From positions 248,001 to 312,000 of the forward strand of contig NZ_JOEZ01000012.1 of assembly GCF_000721175.1 (NCBI RefSeq): DNA of 64,000 nt. The letters are read 5' to 3'. The DNA comes from Streptomyces anulatus (lineage in GTDB: Bacteria; Actinomycetota; Actinomycetes; Streptomycetales; Streptomycetaceae). Both the position numbers and the translations under genes were made by a program. Within the stretch, counting starts at the first letter, position 1. Each line of letters opens with the position of its first letter. Below, piece by piece: positions 15,534 through 24,411 of this stretch. The notes under the pieces were generated by a model. The model made no database searches. It saw nothing but the letters and a program-made list of their open reading frames with translations, and was not told the origin of the DNA.

Positions 15534-18500
15534 TCACACCGACATCGGCTCCAGCTCCCGCCGGAACCGTTCCTCGGTCCGGGCGACCCGCGCCAGCGGG
15601 TGGTCGTCACCGAGCTGGCGCGACAGCTCCACGACGATCTCCGCCCGCAACTGCGCCGCCTCGTCCTCCCGCCCCAAGGCGTCGAGCGTGACCGCCATGT
15701 TCGAGGTCATGGCCAGGGTCTCCGGGTGGTGCGCCCCGAGCGCCCCGCGCATCTGCGCGGACAGCCGCTTCTCGGTCTCCAGCACGATGTCCAGCTCCCC
15801 CCGGTCCGCCGTCGCGCTGGCCAGGTTCATCACGCAGAACAAGGTGCTCGGGTGCTCGCGGCCGAACGTCTCCCGCATGGAGGCGACGACCAGCTCCAGC
15901 ACCCGCTCCGCCCGTTCGGGCTCCCCGGCCCCCGTCAGGTAGACGCCGAGGTTGTTCTGTGCCGCCAGGGTGTACGGGTGCTTCTCCCCCGGCACCTTCA
16001 TGTACTGGTCGACGACCTCCTGCGCCGCGTCCCTCGCCTCCGCACTCTCGCCCGCCGCGAACAGGTCCGCGGCGAGGTTGAGGTCGCAGGCCAGCGAATC
16101 GGGGTTGGCGGTGGTGTACTTCGCCCGGTAGCGGGCGCGGGTCGCCACCGTGAGACGGCGGGCGTCCTCCAGCCGGCCCGCCCTGCGCAACGACACCGCG
16201 AGGCTCTTCGCGGCGCTCAGCGTGGCGGGGAAGCTGCGGCCCATCGTCTCCTTGAAGCTGTTGTACGTCGTGCTGAGCAGCCCCACCGAGTCCTCGTACC
16301 GGCCGACCTCCCGCAGGTCACGGGCGAGGTTCATGGCGGAGGACAGACTGTAGGGGTGTTCCGGTCCCAGGACCTGGGACCGGAGGTCGTAGACGTCCTG
16401 GTCGATCTCCCGGGCGCGGGCGTACTGGCCGACGCTGCGCAGGTTCAGGGCCAGGTTGTTGGCGGCGGCCAGGGTCCGGGGGTGGGAGTCGTGGAAGATC
16501 TGCCCGAACCCCTCGTGGGCCTCGGTCGCCATCTCGATCGCCCGGGCGTAGTCCCCCAGCAGGCCGAGGTCGATCGCCAGGCTGCTGGTGGTCATGTACG
16601 TGTGCGGGTGCTCGGGTCCCAGCACCGCCCGCTGCCGTTCCAGGGTGATCTCGTCGAGCTCCTTGGCCTCCACGTAACGCCCGCGGGTGCGCAGGATGTT
16701 GGAGAGGTGGAAGCAGAGGTACAGATACTGCAGGTCCCGCTCGCCGAGCTTCTCCTGCCAGATCTCCCGCAGCTCGTTGCCCAGCGCCCCCGCGGTCCTG
16801 ACGTCGCCGCGCTTCCAGAGGTAGCGGACCCGGTCGATCAGGAGCCTGCGGGTCTCGGGCTCCTTGCAGTTGCGGGCGTCGGAGGGGCCGAGGTGCGGCC
16901 AGATCGTCGCGAAGCGCGGCCAGGTCTCCGGGTTGTCGATCGGCTCGTCGTCGTCGGGCCGGGCGCCCGCGAGGATGCGGTGGACGACGTGCCGGGCCTC
17001 GCGCTGCTCCTCCTCGCTGAGCTGTGCCTTGATCACGGCCTGGACGAGGCGGTGCACCTGGATGGAGTTGGAGACCTGGTCGACCTTGGCGAGCGCGAAC
17101 CGGCCGATCTCCCGGATGACCCGGCCCAGCACCAGCTTCTCCTGGAGCGAGGAGTCGTACGGCTTCAGCGCGTCGATCATCTGCTTGCTGTAGAGGAGGT
17201 TCGCGGAGATCGGTTCCGGGGCGAAGAAGGCGCAGAGCTGGAGCAGCCGTACGGCGGCGGGCGAGCGCTCCTTGAGCCGGGCGATGGAGATGTTCCAGGT
17301 CGCGGCGACCGGTTCCGGGTAGCCGGCCGGCTGGTTGAGCGCGAGGACCTGGGGCGCCTGCTGGGCGAGCTGTTCGAGATAGGCGTCGATGGGGGTGGCG
17401 GTCTCCGCGATCCAGGCGGCGGCCTGCTCCACGGCGAGCGGCAGGTCGCCCACCGCGGTCGCCACCTGGTCGGCGTCCTCGTCGCTCAGCCCGGGGGCCC
17501 GGCGCTGGAGGTGCTCGATCGACTCCTCGCGGAGGAAGACGTCCACGGGCAGCGCGTCCCCGTGCTGCGACCAGCTCTGGTTGCGGGAGGTCACCAGGAT
17601 GTGGCCGGAGCCGCCCTGCGGGAAGTAGCGGCGCAGTTGCTCGGGGTCGTCCGCGTTGTCGAAGACCAGCAGCCAGCGGTCCGAGGGCACGCCGCGCCGC
17701 AACAGGTCGACGGCCTCCTGCGAGGCGGCCGCCATGTCGTCGCCGCCCTGGGCGCCGAGCCGGACGGCGAGTTCGGCGAGCGAGGCGACCACGTCGTCGG
17801 GCTGCTCGGACGATATCCACCAGACCAGGTCGTAGTCGGCCATGAAGCGGTGCACGTACTCCAGGGCCACCTGGGTCTTGCCGACGCCGCCGAGTCCGTA
17901 CAGGGTCTGCGGCTGCGGCAGGACGACGGCCAGGCCGCCGCCGAGCTGGTCGCGCATCCGCTCCAGGACGAGCGAGCGGCCGGTGAAGCCGGGGTTGCGG
18001 GGCGGCGCGTTCCAGATCCTCGGCACGGTGCCGGGGAAGCGGGGCCCGGGCGACACCCCGTCGGCCACCTGCACCGGGCGGTCCAGGGCCCGCATCACGG
18101 CGGTGGTGGCGTGCACCTCGTCCAGCCGGAAGAGGTCGACCGGGTTGCGGTCGATGTACGGGGCGCTCAGGCGTACGTCCCCGACCCGCAGGGGGACCAG
18201 CCGGCGCCGGCCGCTGCCGATGGCCTCGGCGGCGGTGCGTTCCCACAGTTCGACCGCGCGCTGCGACTTCAGGTACGCGCTGGAGAGCAGCACCACGGTG
18301 CGCGCGGCGCTCGAAGCGGTGGCGTCGGCGTCCTCCTGCGGGGGGTGTCCGGCGGAGACGTCGCGCGGAACCACCCGGAAGCCGGCCCGGGTGAGGATCG
18401 ACTCGAGCCAGTCGGCCCACATCCGGTTCTCCGCCACATAGCTGAGGTGGAGGTCGGCGGGCAGGGCGGGCCTGCGCCGGGTGAAGGCGTCGCGGATCCG

Positions 18501-19469
18501 CAGGCGGACCTCTTCGCCGATCGGGGGCATCGAGGTGATCTCCCGGTCGGTGATGACCGCGGTGAGACGTTCGAAGGCGGAGAGCAGCGAGTTGCTGAGT
18601 CCGGCCTCGTCGCCGAAGGTGGCGAGCGTCTCCTCGTAGGCGTAGTAGGGGCGGTAGGGGATCTCCACCGCGCCCCAGTAGGCGGTGAGTTCGTCGCCGG
18701 ACAGGTCGCGGGGCAGCCGGTCGAACTTGAGCCGGGCCAGCGCCCGCCCGGCGTCCGCCTTCTCCTTCTCGCCCTCGTCGATGCGCATCGGGACGGGGTA
18801 GAGGGCGATGGGGCGGCCGGTGTTGCGCTCCGCGATCTGGCGGGCGACGGAGGCCGCGCCGTCGATGGACTGGTCGCTGAGGGTGAAGCAGTCGACGAGG
18901 ACGTCCGGGAGGTGGACGGTGCAGATGTCGGCAATGTCGCTGAGGCCGGTCCGGCTGTCGATGAGGACGTAGTCGTAGTTGGCCTTCATGTCGTCGCGCA
19001 GCGCGTCGAAGAAGTGGCCGCCGCCGAACCGGTCGTAGAAGTTGTCCCAGTCGAAGGTGGAGACGGTCGCGGAGTATTCGCGGTTCTGCCGTCCGGCGGA
19101 GACGAAGTCGAGCGTGCCGCCCTGCGGGAACTCCCAGCCGAGCGACTCCGGGGTCAGCGACACGGCGTGCGGCTGGATGCGGGCGTAGTCGCGGTGCCAG
19201 TCCTCGGCGCGCTGGGCGGGGCTGGTCGCGGCCCAGGCGTACTCGGTGATCAGGTCGATCACGCCGGTGGTGGCGCCGAGCGTGGCCGGGTCGAGGAAGG
19301 GGTGGAAGAACCGGTGCAGCCCGGGGGCCTCCAGGTCCCAGTCGACGGCCAGCACCCGCTTGCCGTTGGCCGCGAGGATCCAGGCGGTGTTGGCGAGCGC
19401 CATGGTGCGCCCCGTGCCGCCCTTGTACGAGTAGAAGGTGACGATGCGCCCGTCACGACCGGCACTCAT
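15534..19469 (-). CDS. fxsT: FxSxx-COOH system NLR-like protein FxsT (ParA-like ATPase, TIR, NB-ARC, TPR)
   Basis: This is a 1311-residue multidomain protein. An N-terminal ParA/MinD-like ATPase carries a deviant Walker A (SYKGGTGRTMALAN, residues 14-27) and YDYVLIDSRTG. A TIR-like domain begins near residue 345 (ADLHLSYVAENRMWADWLES, then TVVLLSSAYLKS). An NB-ARC module with TLYGLGGVGKTQVALEYV and WLLVFDNADDPEQL covers about 490-780, and TPR repeats run to the end (PHTYMTTSSLAIDLGLLGDY, PYTLAAQNNLGVYLTGAGEP and others). The architecture is that of an NLR-type sensor. Its ATG overlaps the fxsC stop as ATGA with GGAGGA upstream, so it is the last gene of a coupled operon. Its function is not established; I infer ligand-triggered signalling. 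Confidence 0.88.
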   Translation of the reverse strand: MSAGRDGRIVTFYSYKGGTGRTMALANTAWILAANGKRVLAVDWDLEAPGLHRFFHPFLDPATLGATTGVIDLITEYAWAATSPAQRAEDWHRDYARIQPHAVSLTPESLGWEFPQGGTLDFVSAGRQNREYSATVSTFDWDNFYDRFGGGHFFDALRDDMKANYDYVLIDSRTGLSDIADICTVHLPDVLVDCFTLSDQSIDGAASVARQIAERNTGRPIALYPVPMRIDEGEKEKADAGRALARLKFDRLPRDLSGDELTAYWGAVEIPYRPYYAYEETLATFGDEAGLSNSLLSAFERLTAVITDREITSMPPIGEEVRLRIRDAFTRRRPALPADLHLSYVAENRMWADWLESILTRAGFRVVPRDVSAGHPPQEDADATASSAARTVVLLSSAYLKSQRAVELWERTAAEAIGSGRRRLVPLRVGDVRLSAPYIDRNPVDLFRLDEVHATTAVMRALDRPVQVADGVSPGPRFPGTVPRIWNAPPRNPGFTGRSLVLERMRDQLGGGLAVVLPQPQTLYGLGGVGKTQVALEYVHRFMADYDLVWWISSEQPDDVVASLAELAVRLGAQGGDDMAAASQEAVDLLRRGVPSDRWLLVFDNADDPEQLRRYFPQGGSGHILVTSRNQSWSQHGDALPVDVFLREESIEHLQRRAPGLSDEDADQVATAVGDLPLAVEQAAAWIAETATPIDAYLEQLAQQAPQVLALNQPAGYPEPVAATWNISIARLKERSPAAVRLLQLCAFFAPEPISANLLYSKQMIDALKPYDSSLQEKLVLGRVIREIGRFALAKVDQVSNSIQVHRLVQAVIKAQLSEEEQREARHVVHRILAGARPDDDEPIDNPETWPRFATIWPHLGPSDARNCKEPETRRLLIDRVRYLWKRGDVRTAGALGNELREIWQEKLGERDLQYLYLCFHLSNILRTRGRYVEAKELDEITLERQRAVLGPEHPHTYMTTSSLAIDLGLLGDYARAIEMATEAHEGFGQIFHDSHPRTLAAANNLALNLRSVGQYARAREIDQDVYDLRSQVLGPEHPYSLSSAMNLARDLREVGRYEDSVGLLSTTYNSFKETMGRSFPATLSAAKSLAVSLRRAGRLEDARRLTVATRARYRAKYTTANPDSLACDLNLAADLFAAGESAEARDAAQEVVDQYMKVPGEKHPYTLAAQNNLGVYLTGAGEPERAERVLELVVASMRETFGREHPSTLFCVMNLASATADRGELDIVLETEKRLSAQMRGALGAHHPETLAMTSNMAVTLDALGREDEAAQLRAEIVVELSRQLGDDHPLARVARTEERFRRELEPMSV

Positions 19470-20806
19470 AGGTCCTCCGCTTCCGTCGCAGGGTCGTGCG
19501 GGTCGGGTATGTAGCTCGTACTGCCCATGGGGCCGGTGAGCCGGGTCCGCTCGCCGGAGCCGCCGCCGGAGCCGGGAGGGTAGGCCTTCGCGTGTTTGAG
19601 GTACTGCTGGGCGGCCACTTCGACCACCTGGGGCAGGAGTTGGCCGAACGCCTCCATGGTGGGCACTCCCTTCGCCGCGGCACGGCAGAGGGCCCGGCCC
19701 TGACCCATCTTGATCGGCATGGTCGCTTCGAGCTTCTCGATGAGCTCGGTCTCCGCCGCTCTGCTCTGGTGGTCGTCACGGCTCCACGGCACGACCATGG
19801 TCACCCAGGGCCGGTTCTCGGCGTCGAAGGCGGCGAGCCTGCGGCGGTGGTCCTCGTCCCTCAGGACCCAGCGGTCGACGAGCAGGATCTCGGGGGTGCT
19901 GGGCGGGGCCTTGCCGTCGTGCCGGTCCTCGTCGAACGAGGTGATGACGGCCTGGTAGTTGAGCGACCGGACCAGTTCCTCCGCCACATAGGCCAGGGGG
20001 CGGGCGGCGGCCGGGTAGTAGGGGTTCCAGTCCTGGGGGTGGTCGCCGTAGTGGTCGCTGTTGCGCCCCTCGGGCAGATCGTGCCGGGTGGGCGCCGCGA
20101 TGGTGATCTGCATCGGCCGGGGTGCGCCGACTCCGCTGCTGGGCGAGCCGAAGGCGCTGGGCGCGAGGCGGTAGTCGACCGGCCGGCCGGTGTCGATGCG
20201 GACCGAGTCGGCGACGCTGACGATGCGTTTGGCCAGTTCGTAGACGGCCCGTTCGTACTCCTCGGCGAAGAGCCGCAGCTTGATCAGGCCGTAGAGGCCG
20301 TCGCTGACGTACCGTTCCCCGAAGTCGCGGTGGTTGAACTGCAGTCGCTCGGCGGAGCCGGGCAGCTGGCTCGGCGGTACCGGCACCCAGAGCGCCGGGA
20401 CGATGGCCTCGGCCGGCTGGTTGGAGCGGGCCCGGTGGTGGATGGCCCGCTGTTCGAAGGCGTACCACTCCTTGCCGCACATCTCGCTGGCGAAGTAGCG
20501 GGGCGAGAACAGCGGCACGAAGACCCGGCAGGTGGCGAGGACGTCACCGAGCCGCTCCGACCAGCCCTCGCCGGAACGTATCTCCCGGTCCATGAATCCC
20601 GCGGGCGCGCCCGCGGGTAAGTCGGTCATGGCCATCACATGGCCGCAGAGATCCTGGAACAGCCGCTCGACCCACATATCGGGGTCCGTGCCGCCGCCGT
20701 ACCCCGGCGTGTGGGCGTAACTCAGAAAGAAATACGGCCGATGGCCCACCGCTCGCTGTTGCCCCGATGCGTGCACACGACCCCCGTCCTGTGTGAGCAC
20801 CCGCAT
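19466..20806 (-). CDS. fxsC: TIR-like protein FxsC of the FxSxx-COOH system
   Basis: About 446 residues. The N-terminal TIR-like domain begins RPYFFLSYAHTPGYG and continues with AGFMDREIRSGEGW and CRVFVPLFSPRYFASEMC, as in FxsC family proteins. The C-terminal half (ITIAAPTRHDLPEGRNSD, then VITSFDEDRHDGK and ILLVDRWVLRDEDH) looks like a second TIR/receiver-like fold. The true start is uncertain: ATG at 20806 has no clear ribosome site, and GTGs at 20776 and 20749 are alternatives. A TTA codon sits at 20620-20618 (Leu in AMTDLPAG), so translation should depend on the bldA tRNA. The gene lies between fxsB (76 bases away) and fxsT (4-base overlap). Confidence 0.85.
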   Translation of the reverse strand: MRVLTQDGGRVHASGQQRAVGHRPYFFLSYAHTPGYGGGTDPDMWVERLFQDLCGHVMAMTDLPAGAPAGFMDREIRSGEGWSERLGDVLATCRVFVPLFSPRYFASEMCGKEWYAFEQRAIHHRARSNQPAEAIVPALWVPVPPSQLPGSAERLQFNHRDFGERYVSDGLYGLIKLRLFAEEYERAVYELAKRIVSVADSVRIDTGRPVDYRLAPSAFGSPSSGVGAPRPMQITIAAPTRHDLPEGRNSDHYGDHPQDWNPYYPAAARPLAYVAEELVRSLNYQAVITSFDEDRHDGKAPPSTPEILLVDRWVLRDEDHRRRLAAFDAENRPWVTMVVPWSRDDHQSRAAETELIEKLEATMPIKMGQGRALCRAAAKGVPTMEAFGQLLPQVVEVAAQQYLKHAKAYPPGSGGGSGERTRLTGPMGSTSYIPDPHDPATEAEDL

Positions 20807-20881
20807 CCCGGAAAGGAGGAAGGGAGTGCAAGCGAACTCATCATTCCGGAGCGGACCGCTTTCCACCCCCCTGCCGTTCGG

Positions 20882-23242
20882 TCATTCGAACGTCACTTTC
20901 CGGTCAGACTCCAGGACGTTCGCCGCACGACCGGACGGCGGGACGTTCCTGCCCTGATTCTTCCCGGCCGCACTCCGTGTTCCGCTGATCTCCTTGCGGA
21001 CAGCGGTGATCAGCTGTTTTCCGTCGACCGTCACCTCCGCCGCGTTCTCGATCATGTCGAGTGCCTCCGGAACGCCTTCGAGGAAGCGTGGGTCGTAAAG
21101 CCCGAGCCCCGCCCGTTCGAATGTCTCCGCCAGCAGTCGGGAGAACGTCACGTGACCGCTCCCCCAAGGCGTCCGATGTTCCCAGGTACCGTCCAAGGCG
21201 TAAAGATCCGTCACTTCACCGAGCGCCCGCAGTTTCGCCCGGCGGAATCCGCTCAGCAGGCCGAGTGCCAGCTCCTTCCCGTCGGCGGTCTCCCCGACGC
21301 CGAGCGCGCCGTGTCCGTGCCGCCCTGGCTCGGCCGCGCCGGCGGCCAGCGGGGTCACCGTGGTGAGCGTCCGGGCCGCCTCGGCCGCCTGGTCGGGAAC
21401 GGCGTCGGCCAGCAGCGTCCAGGCCCCGGCGATCCGGTGCGCCCAGGCGTCGGCCCGCTCCGCCGCGAGCCGGCCGGTGGCAGGGATGTCGAAGCAGTCG
21501 CGCAAGGGATCGAGGTCGTCCAGCAGGAGGGCGGGGGCCGGCGCCTGCCGCAGGACGCGCACGGGCCGCCAGTGCGGGCCCCCGGGTCCCTCGCGTGGGA
21601 TACGCAGCTCCGCGCCGGGAGCACCGGGAGCGCCTGGAGCTCCAGGCGTGGCGTCCTGCCGCCGGACGAGGAATCCGTCGCCCGTGGCACGCACCACGGC
21701 CCCTCCCCGCTCCCCCGGGTCGCCGATGACCACGGTGCCGAGGGTGGGCAGATGCAGGCTTCCGTCCCGGTAGGCCACCGGCACGGGCAGGTCGAGTCCG
21801 GCCCGGACGGCGGCGGCGGCCACGGTCGCGGCGAGCCGTTCGGCGGCCGGCTCCGTCAGGCCCCGGCCTGCCTGGACGTCCTCCAGGGCGCCGACCAGCC
21901 AGGTGCGGGTGTAGGGGTGCGCGAGCACCGCGTCGAGCGCCTCGGCTCCCGGGGCGTCCGCCTCCACCGTCGCCGCGAGCCGCCAGGCGTCGTCCCAGAG
22001 CTCGCCGCCCTGTCCGTCGAGGGTGTCGTGGAGCACCGCGAGCAGGGTGCGGGTCAGGTCCTGGTGGGCGGCGCGCAGTTCGTCCGGCGCCCGGACGGCG
22101 GGCGACTCGGTGGCTGCGGCCGTCCGCTCCTCGATGCCCCGGATCAGGGCGGCCAGATCGGCGCAGTAGACCGACGGGTTGTCGAAGCCGCTGTCGGAGC
22201 CGTGCTCGGAGCGGTACCGGTGGGTGTAGAGCCCGCCGCCGCACGACCGCACGACCGGGCAGCGGCGGCAGGTCTCGCTGACTCCGGCCAGACCGAGCTG
22301 GCGCGCCTGCACACCGGGGTGGGCCGCGACCTCGTCGAAGGTGTTGCGGAAGACGTCGAACCCGGTGGCGGCCGCGCCCTCGTAGGCGCTCTTGAGCGAG
22401 TCGACCTGTTCCAGCTTCCCGTCGGTCTCGATGACGACGAGGTCGGTGGGGGCGAGGCCCAGGGACTCGGTGAGGCTGGGTCCGCCGTTCAGGCTGGAGA
22501 GCACCGAGGCGAACATCCGGACGGGCATGGGGCGGCCCTGTTCCGTCCAGCGGTCGAAGACCGTCAGGAGCCACTCGGCGTACGCGGTGGGGGATCCGTC
22601 CGGCCGTGCCGGCGGGTCGTCCCAGGTGGCGTGCGGCAGCAGGAAGTCGACGAGCGGGGGTTCGAGCCCGGCGAGGGCGTCGTGCACGGCCACCGGATCG
22701 TTGTGGATGTCGACCGTGCACAGCAGGCCGAGGTCCAGGTGGCGGTAGCGCTCCTCGCGGAGCAGTCCGACGGCTCGCATCACCATCGGGTGGCTGCTGC
22801 GTCCGTTGGCGAATCGGCGGTGGCGGTCGTTGGCCGCGCGGTCGCCGTCGAGCGAGATCCCTACCCGGACGTGGAACTCGTCGAACAGGTCGAGATAACG
22901 GGGGCTGAGCTGGACGCCGTTGGTGTGGATCCTGAGGTCCAGCTCAGCGATGCCGTTCAGGGACGAGCCGAGCTCCTCGCAGACCCGTCGCAGTCGCGCG
23001 GGCCCTGCCAGGAGCGGTTCCCCGCCGTGCAGGATCACTGTGACGGAGGGAAGCGCATGAGTCCTCGCATGCTCGGCCAGACGCCGGGCAGTCCAGGAAA
23101 TCGCTTCGTCAGAGATGGTTTTGGGGCGGGTCAGCCAGCTCTGATCTGCATGTTCGTAGACATAGCAGTGGTCGCACGCAAGATCACACCTGCTGTGCAC
23201 TTTGAGCACGAATTCACGGAAGGGGACCAGGGGTCCTGTCAT
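20882..23242 (-). CDS. fxsB: radical SAM/SPASM peptide maturase FxsB with inactivated HExxH extension (FxsBH form)
   Basis: The 786-residue enzyme has the radical SAM cluster motif CDLACDHC (Cys19, Cys23, Cys26). A SPASM region near 345-385 (CRRCPVVRSCGGGLY, later VYCADL) binds auxiliary Fe-S clusters. FxsB-family enzymes install a cyclophane-type crosslink in a peptide whose C-terminus reads FxSxx. Residues from about 410 to 750 form the extension that elsewhere is a HExxH peptide hydroxylase. Here the motif position reads GLLSGFRRAKLRALGE, with neither His nor Glu, so that domain should be catalytically dead. It ends near DRKVTFE. It starts 30 bases after fxsA, through a tiny overlapping frame. 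Confidence 0.92.
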   Translation of the reverse strand: MTGPLVPFREFVLKVHSRCDLACDHCYVYEHADQSWLTRPKTISDEAISWTARRLAEHARTHALPSVTVILHGGEPLLAGPARLRRVCEELGSSLNGIAELDLRIHTNGVQLSPRYLDLFDEFHVRVGISLDGDRAANDRHRRFANGRSSHPMVMRAVGLLREERYRHLDLGLLCTVDIHNDPVAVHDALAGLEPPLVDFLLPHATWDDPPARPDGSPTAYAEWLLTVFDRWTEQGRPMPVRMFASVLSSLNGGPSLTESLGLAPTDLVVIETDGKLEQVDSLKSAYEGAAATGFDVFRNTFDEVAAHPGVQARQLGLAGVSETCRRCPVVRSCGGGLYTHRYRSEHGSDSGFDNPSVYCADLAALIRGIEERTAAATESPAVRAPDELRAAHQDLTRTLLAVLHDTLDGQGGELWDDAWRLAATVEADAPGAEALDAVLAHPYTRTWLVGALEDVQAGRGLTEPAAERLAATVAAAAVRAGLDLPVPVAYRDGSLHLPTLGTVVIGDPGERGGAVVRATGDGFLVRRQDATPGAPGAPGAPGAELRIPREGPGGPHWRPVRVLRQAPAPALLLDDLDPLRDCFDIPATGRLAAERADAWAHRIAGAWTLLADAVPDQAAEAARTLTTVTPLAAGAAEPGRHGHGALGVGETADGKELALGLLSGFRRAKLRALGEVTDLYALDGTWEHRTPWGSGHVTFSRLLAETFERAGLGLYDPRFLEGVPEALDMIENAAEVTVDGKQLITAVRKEISGTRSAAGKNQGRNVPPSGRAANVLESDRKVTFE

Positions 23243-23250
23243 TCCGCCAT
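23239..23250 (-). other. three-codon frame (ATG GCG GAA TGA) overlapping the fxsB start
   Basis: AGGAG lies 8 bases before this ATG, ideal spacing. Its stop overlaps the fxsB ATG as ATGA. The fxsB ATG itself has an in-frame TAG just upstream and no well-placed ribosome site, so translation of fxsB may depend on re-initiation after this mini-frame. Confidence 0.4.
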
Positions 23251-23272
23251 TCTAGACACTCCTGACGCCGGC

Positions 23273-23488
23273 TCAGAGAGCCGAACTGAAAGTGGAGATC
23301 CGGGTGGACCGGGCCGTTGTCGAACCGATTGCACGGCTGAGCTTCCTGGCTGCCTCGGCGCTGCGGACGTCGGTCGCCGCGAGGGTCGTACGCGTCGTGC
23401 GGGTCTTCGCGGGGGCGAAGGCGGGGGTGGTTCCGTAGGTCTTCACGGCCGTCCTAGGGGGATCCTGAAGGGGTCTGTTTCCGGACAT
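23273..23488 (-). CDS. fxsA: FxsA-type precursor peptide ending in FxSxx
   Basis: The 71-residue peptide ends TRISTFSSAL; the last five residues (FSSAL) fit Phe-x-Ser-x-x-COOH, the substrate signature that gives the system its name. The leader (SGNRPLQDPPRTAVKTYGT) is polar and the body is rich in Thr, Arg and Ala, with DVRSAEAARKLSRAIGS as a probable helix. It sits first in the operon, directly before the maturase fxsB, as expected for a RiPP precursor. The start is uncertain: ATG 23488 was used, ATG 23515 would add nine residues, and neither has a good ribosome site. Phe67 and Ser69 are the predicted crosslink partners, inferred from the family. Confidence 0.8.
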   Translation of the reverse strand: MSGNRPLQDPPRTAVKTYGTTPAFAPAKTRTTRTTLAATDVRSAEAARKLSRAIGSTTARSTRISTFSSAL

Positions 23489-23813
23489 TGAAACGCTGCA
23501 CGGATTCCGCGTCATCACACGGCCCGGCACGCGCACTTTACTACCGCTGAGGCCCATCCACATGCCGGCGGACGAGCCTTCACACCGGGTTTCGAAAGTC
23601 GAATCACGCCTTCCGTCCGGCCGCTCGGGTGAGCGGGGGACGGGCGGCGGAATCGGCGGGCCGGAGAGCCGGCCGCTCTTTCGCCGGCCCTTGCAGGTGG
23701 AAGGCTTCCCGCCACCGGCGAAGCCATCAGCACAGGTGCCGGGCGGGCGCATCATGACGCGCCCGGCACGACCCCGGCCGTACGCGCCGGAACGCTTCGG
23801 CGGGGAGGGCGGT
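23489..23813. other. 325-bp intergenic region upstream of fxsA
   Basis: No gene is seen. It should hold the fxs promoter; a TAGTAA box at 23543-23538 (leftward) is the only candidate -10 and lacks a convincing -35. The distal part carries GC-rich hairpins, including the terminator noted separately. Confidence 0.4.
23736..23769 (-). terminator. hairpin downstream of the frameshifted gene
   Basis: GTGCCGGGCG and CGCCCGGCAC form a perfect 10-base stem about 45 bases past the stop of the gene to the right. It probably separates that gene from the fxs operon. Confidence 0.55.
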
Positions 23814-24411
23814 TCACTCGTTCACCGGTTCCGGGCCGGGCACGTTGTGTTCCGTCCGGGAGCCACGCATGCAGTCCAGGACGCGTTCGTGGCTGTCGCC
23901 CACGACGTCCGTGACCCTCACCCGGATGTGGAGCGCCTCGACCCGGTCGACGAACCGCTGCGAGAACACCCCCACCGGCACGGTGTCGTAGTTCCCGGTG
24001 CCGACCAGCGGACAGCCCGTCCCGAAGGCGATGAGCTGGTAGTCCCGCCCCACCGTGAGACCGTCCGCCGTCAGGGTGGCCACGACGTCCGGGACGGCGA
24101 CCCAGGGCGCCCTCGCCGCGCCGGACCCGCCGCAGCACCACGCGGCACTCCCAGCTCTCGATCACGGCGATGTGCTGGCCGCCGTTCTGTAGCCCCACGC
24201 GCCACGCGGGTTCTCCCTCGGCGAGCAGCCCCTCGCGCCAGGAGCCGCGCCAGCCGAGGTGGGGCCGGACCGTACGGGCGTACTGCGCCCTCGCCAGCAC
24301 GGCGCCGGCCGCCACGGCCGGCAGGCTCCCGAGCGCCTCCATGTCCAGCAGTTGCTGGCGCCGGGGCCAGTCGTCCCGGACGCCGGGCGAGACCACTGCG
24401 GGGTGCGTCAA
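23814..24411 (-). pseudogene. frameshifted gene between fxsA and the SLATT gene, function unknown
   Basis: A TTG start with GAGAGG eight bases upstream opens a frame (MTHPAVVSPGVRDDW, then LLDMEALGSLPAVAAGAVLA and AWRVGLQNGGQHIAVIESWE). Good coding character stops around residue 100, near 24110. From there the neighbouring frame continues as APWVAVPDVVATLTADGLTV, then YQLIAFGTGCPLVGTGNYD and VVGDSHERVLDCMRGS, to a stop at 23814. One base gained or lost in the run around 24105-24120 restores a single protein of about 198 residues. I do not recognise the family. It could be a decayed gene, a sequencing error or, less likely, a programmed frameshift. Confidence 0.55.

Noticed and set aside
15600..19514. 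A 1304-codon rightward open frame opposite fxsT
   Set aside because: Long antisense frames are expected in GC-rich genes. Its product is low complexity with no domain, while the leftward frame has clear ParA, TIR, NB-ARC and TPR motifs.
15534..20806. fxsC/fxsT considered as a Thoeris-type TIR defence system
   Set aside because: No ThsA-like SIR2-SLOG partner lies next to the TIR genes, and the radical SAM maturase and FxSxx peptide identify the FxSxx-COOH system instead. The nearby SLOG protein lacks an effector domain.
20639..23491. A 950-codon rightward open frame opposite fxsC and fxsB
   Set aside because: The composition is Arg/Gly/Val-rich without motifs, and the opposite strand carries the radical SAM and TIR signatures.
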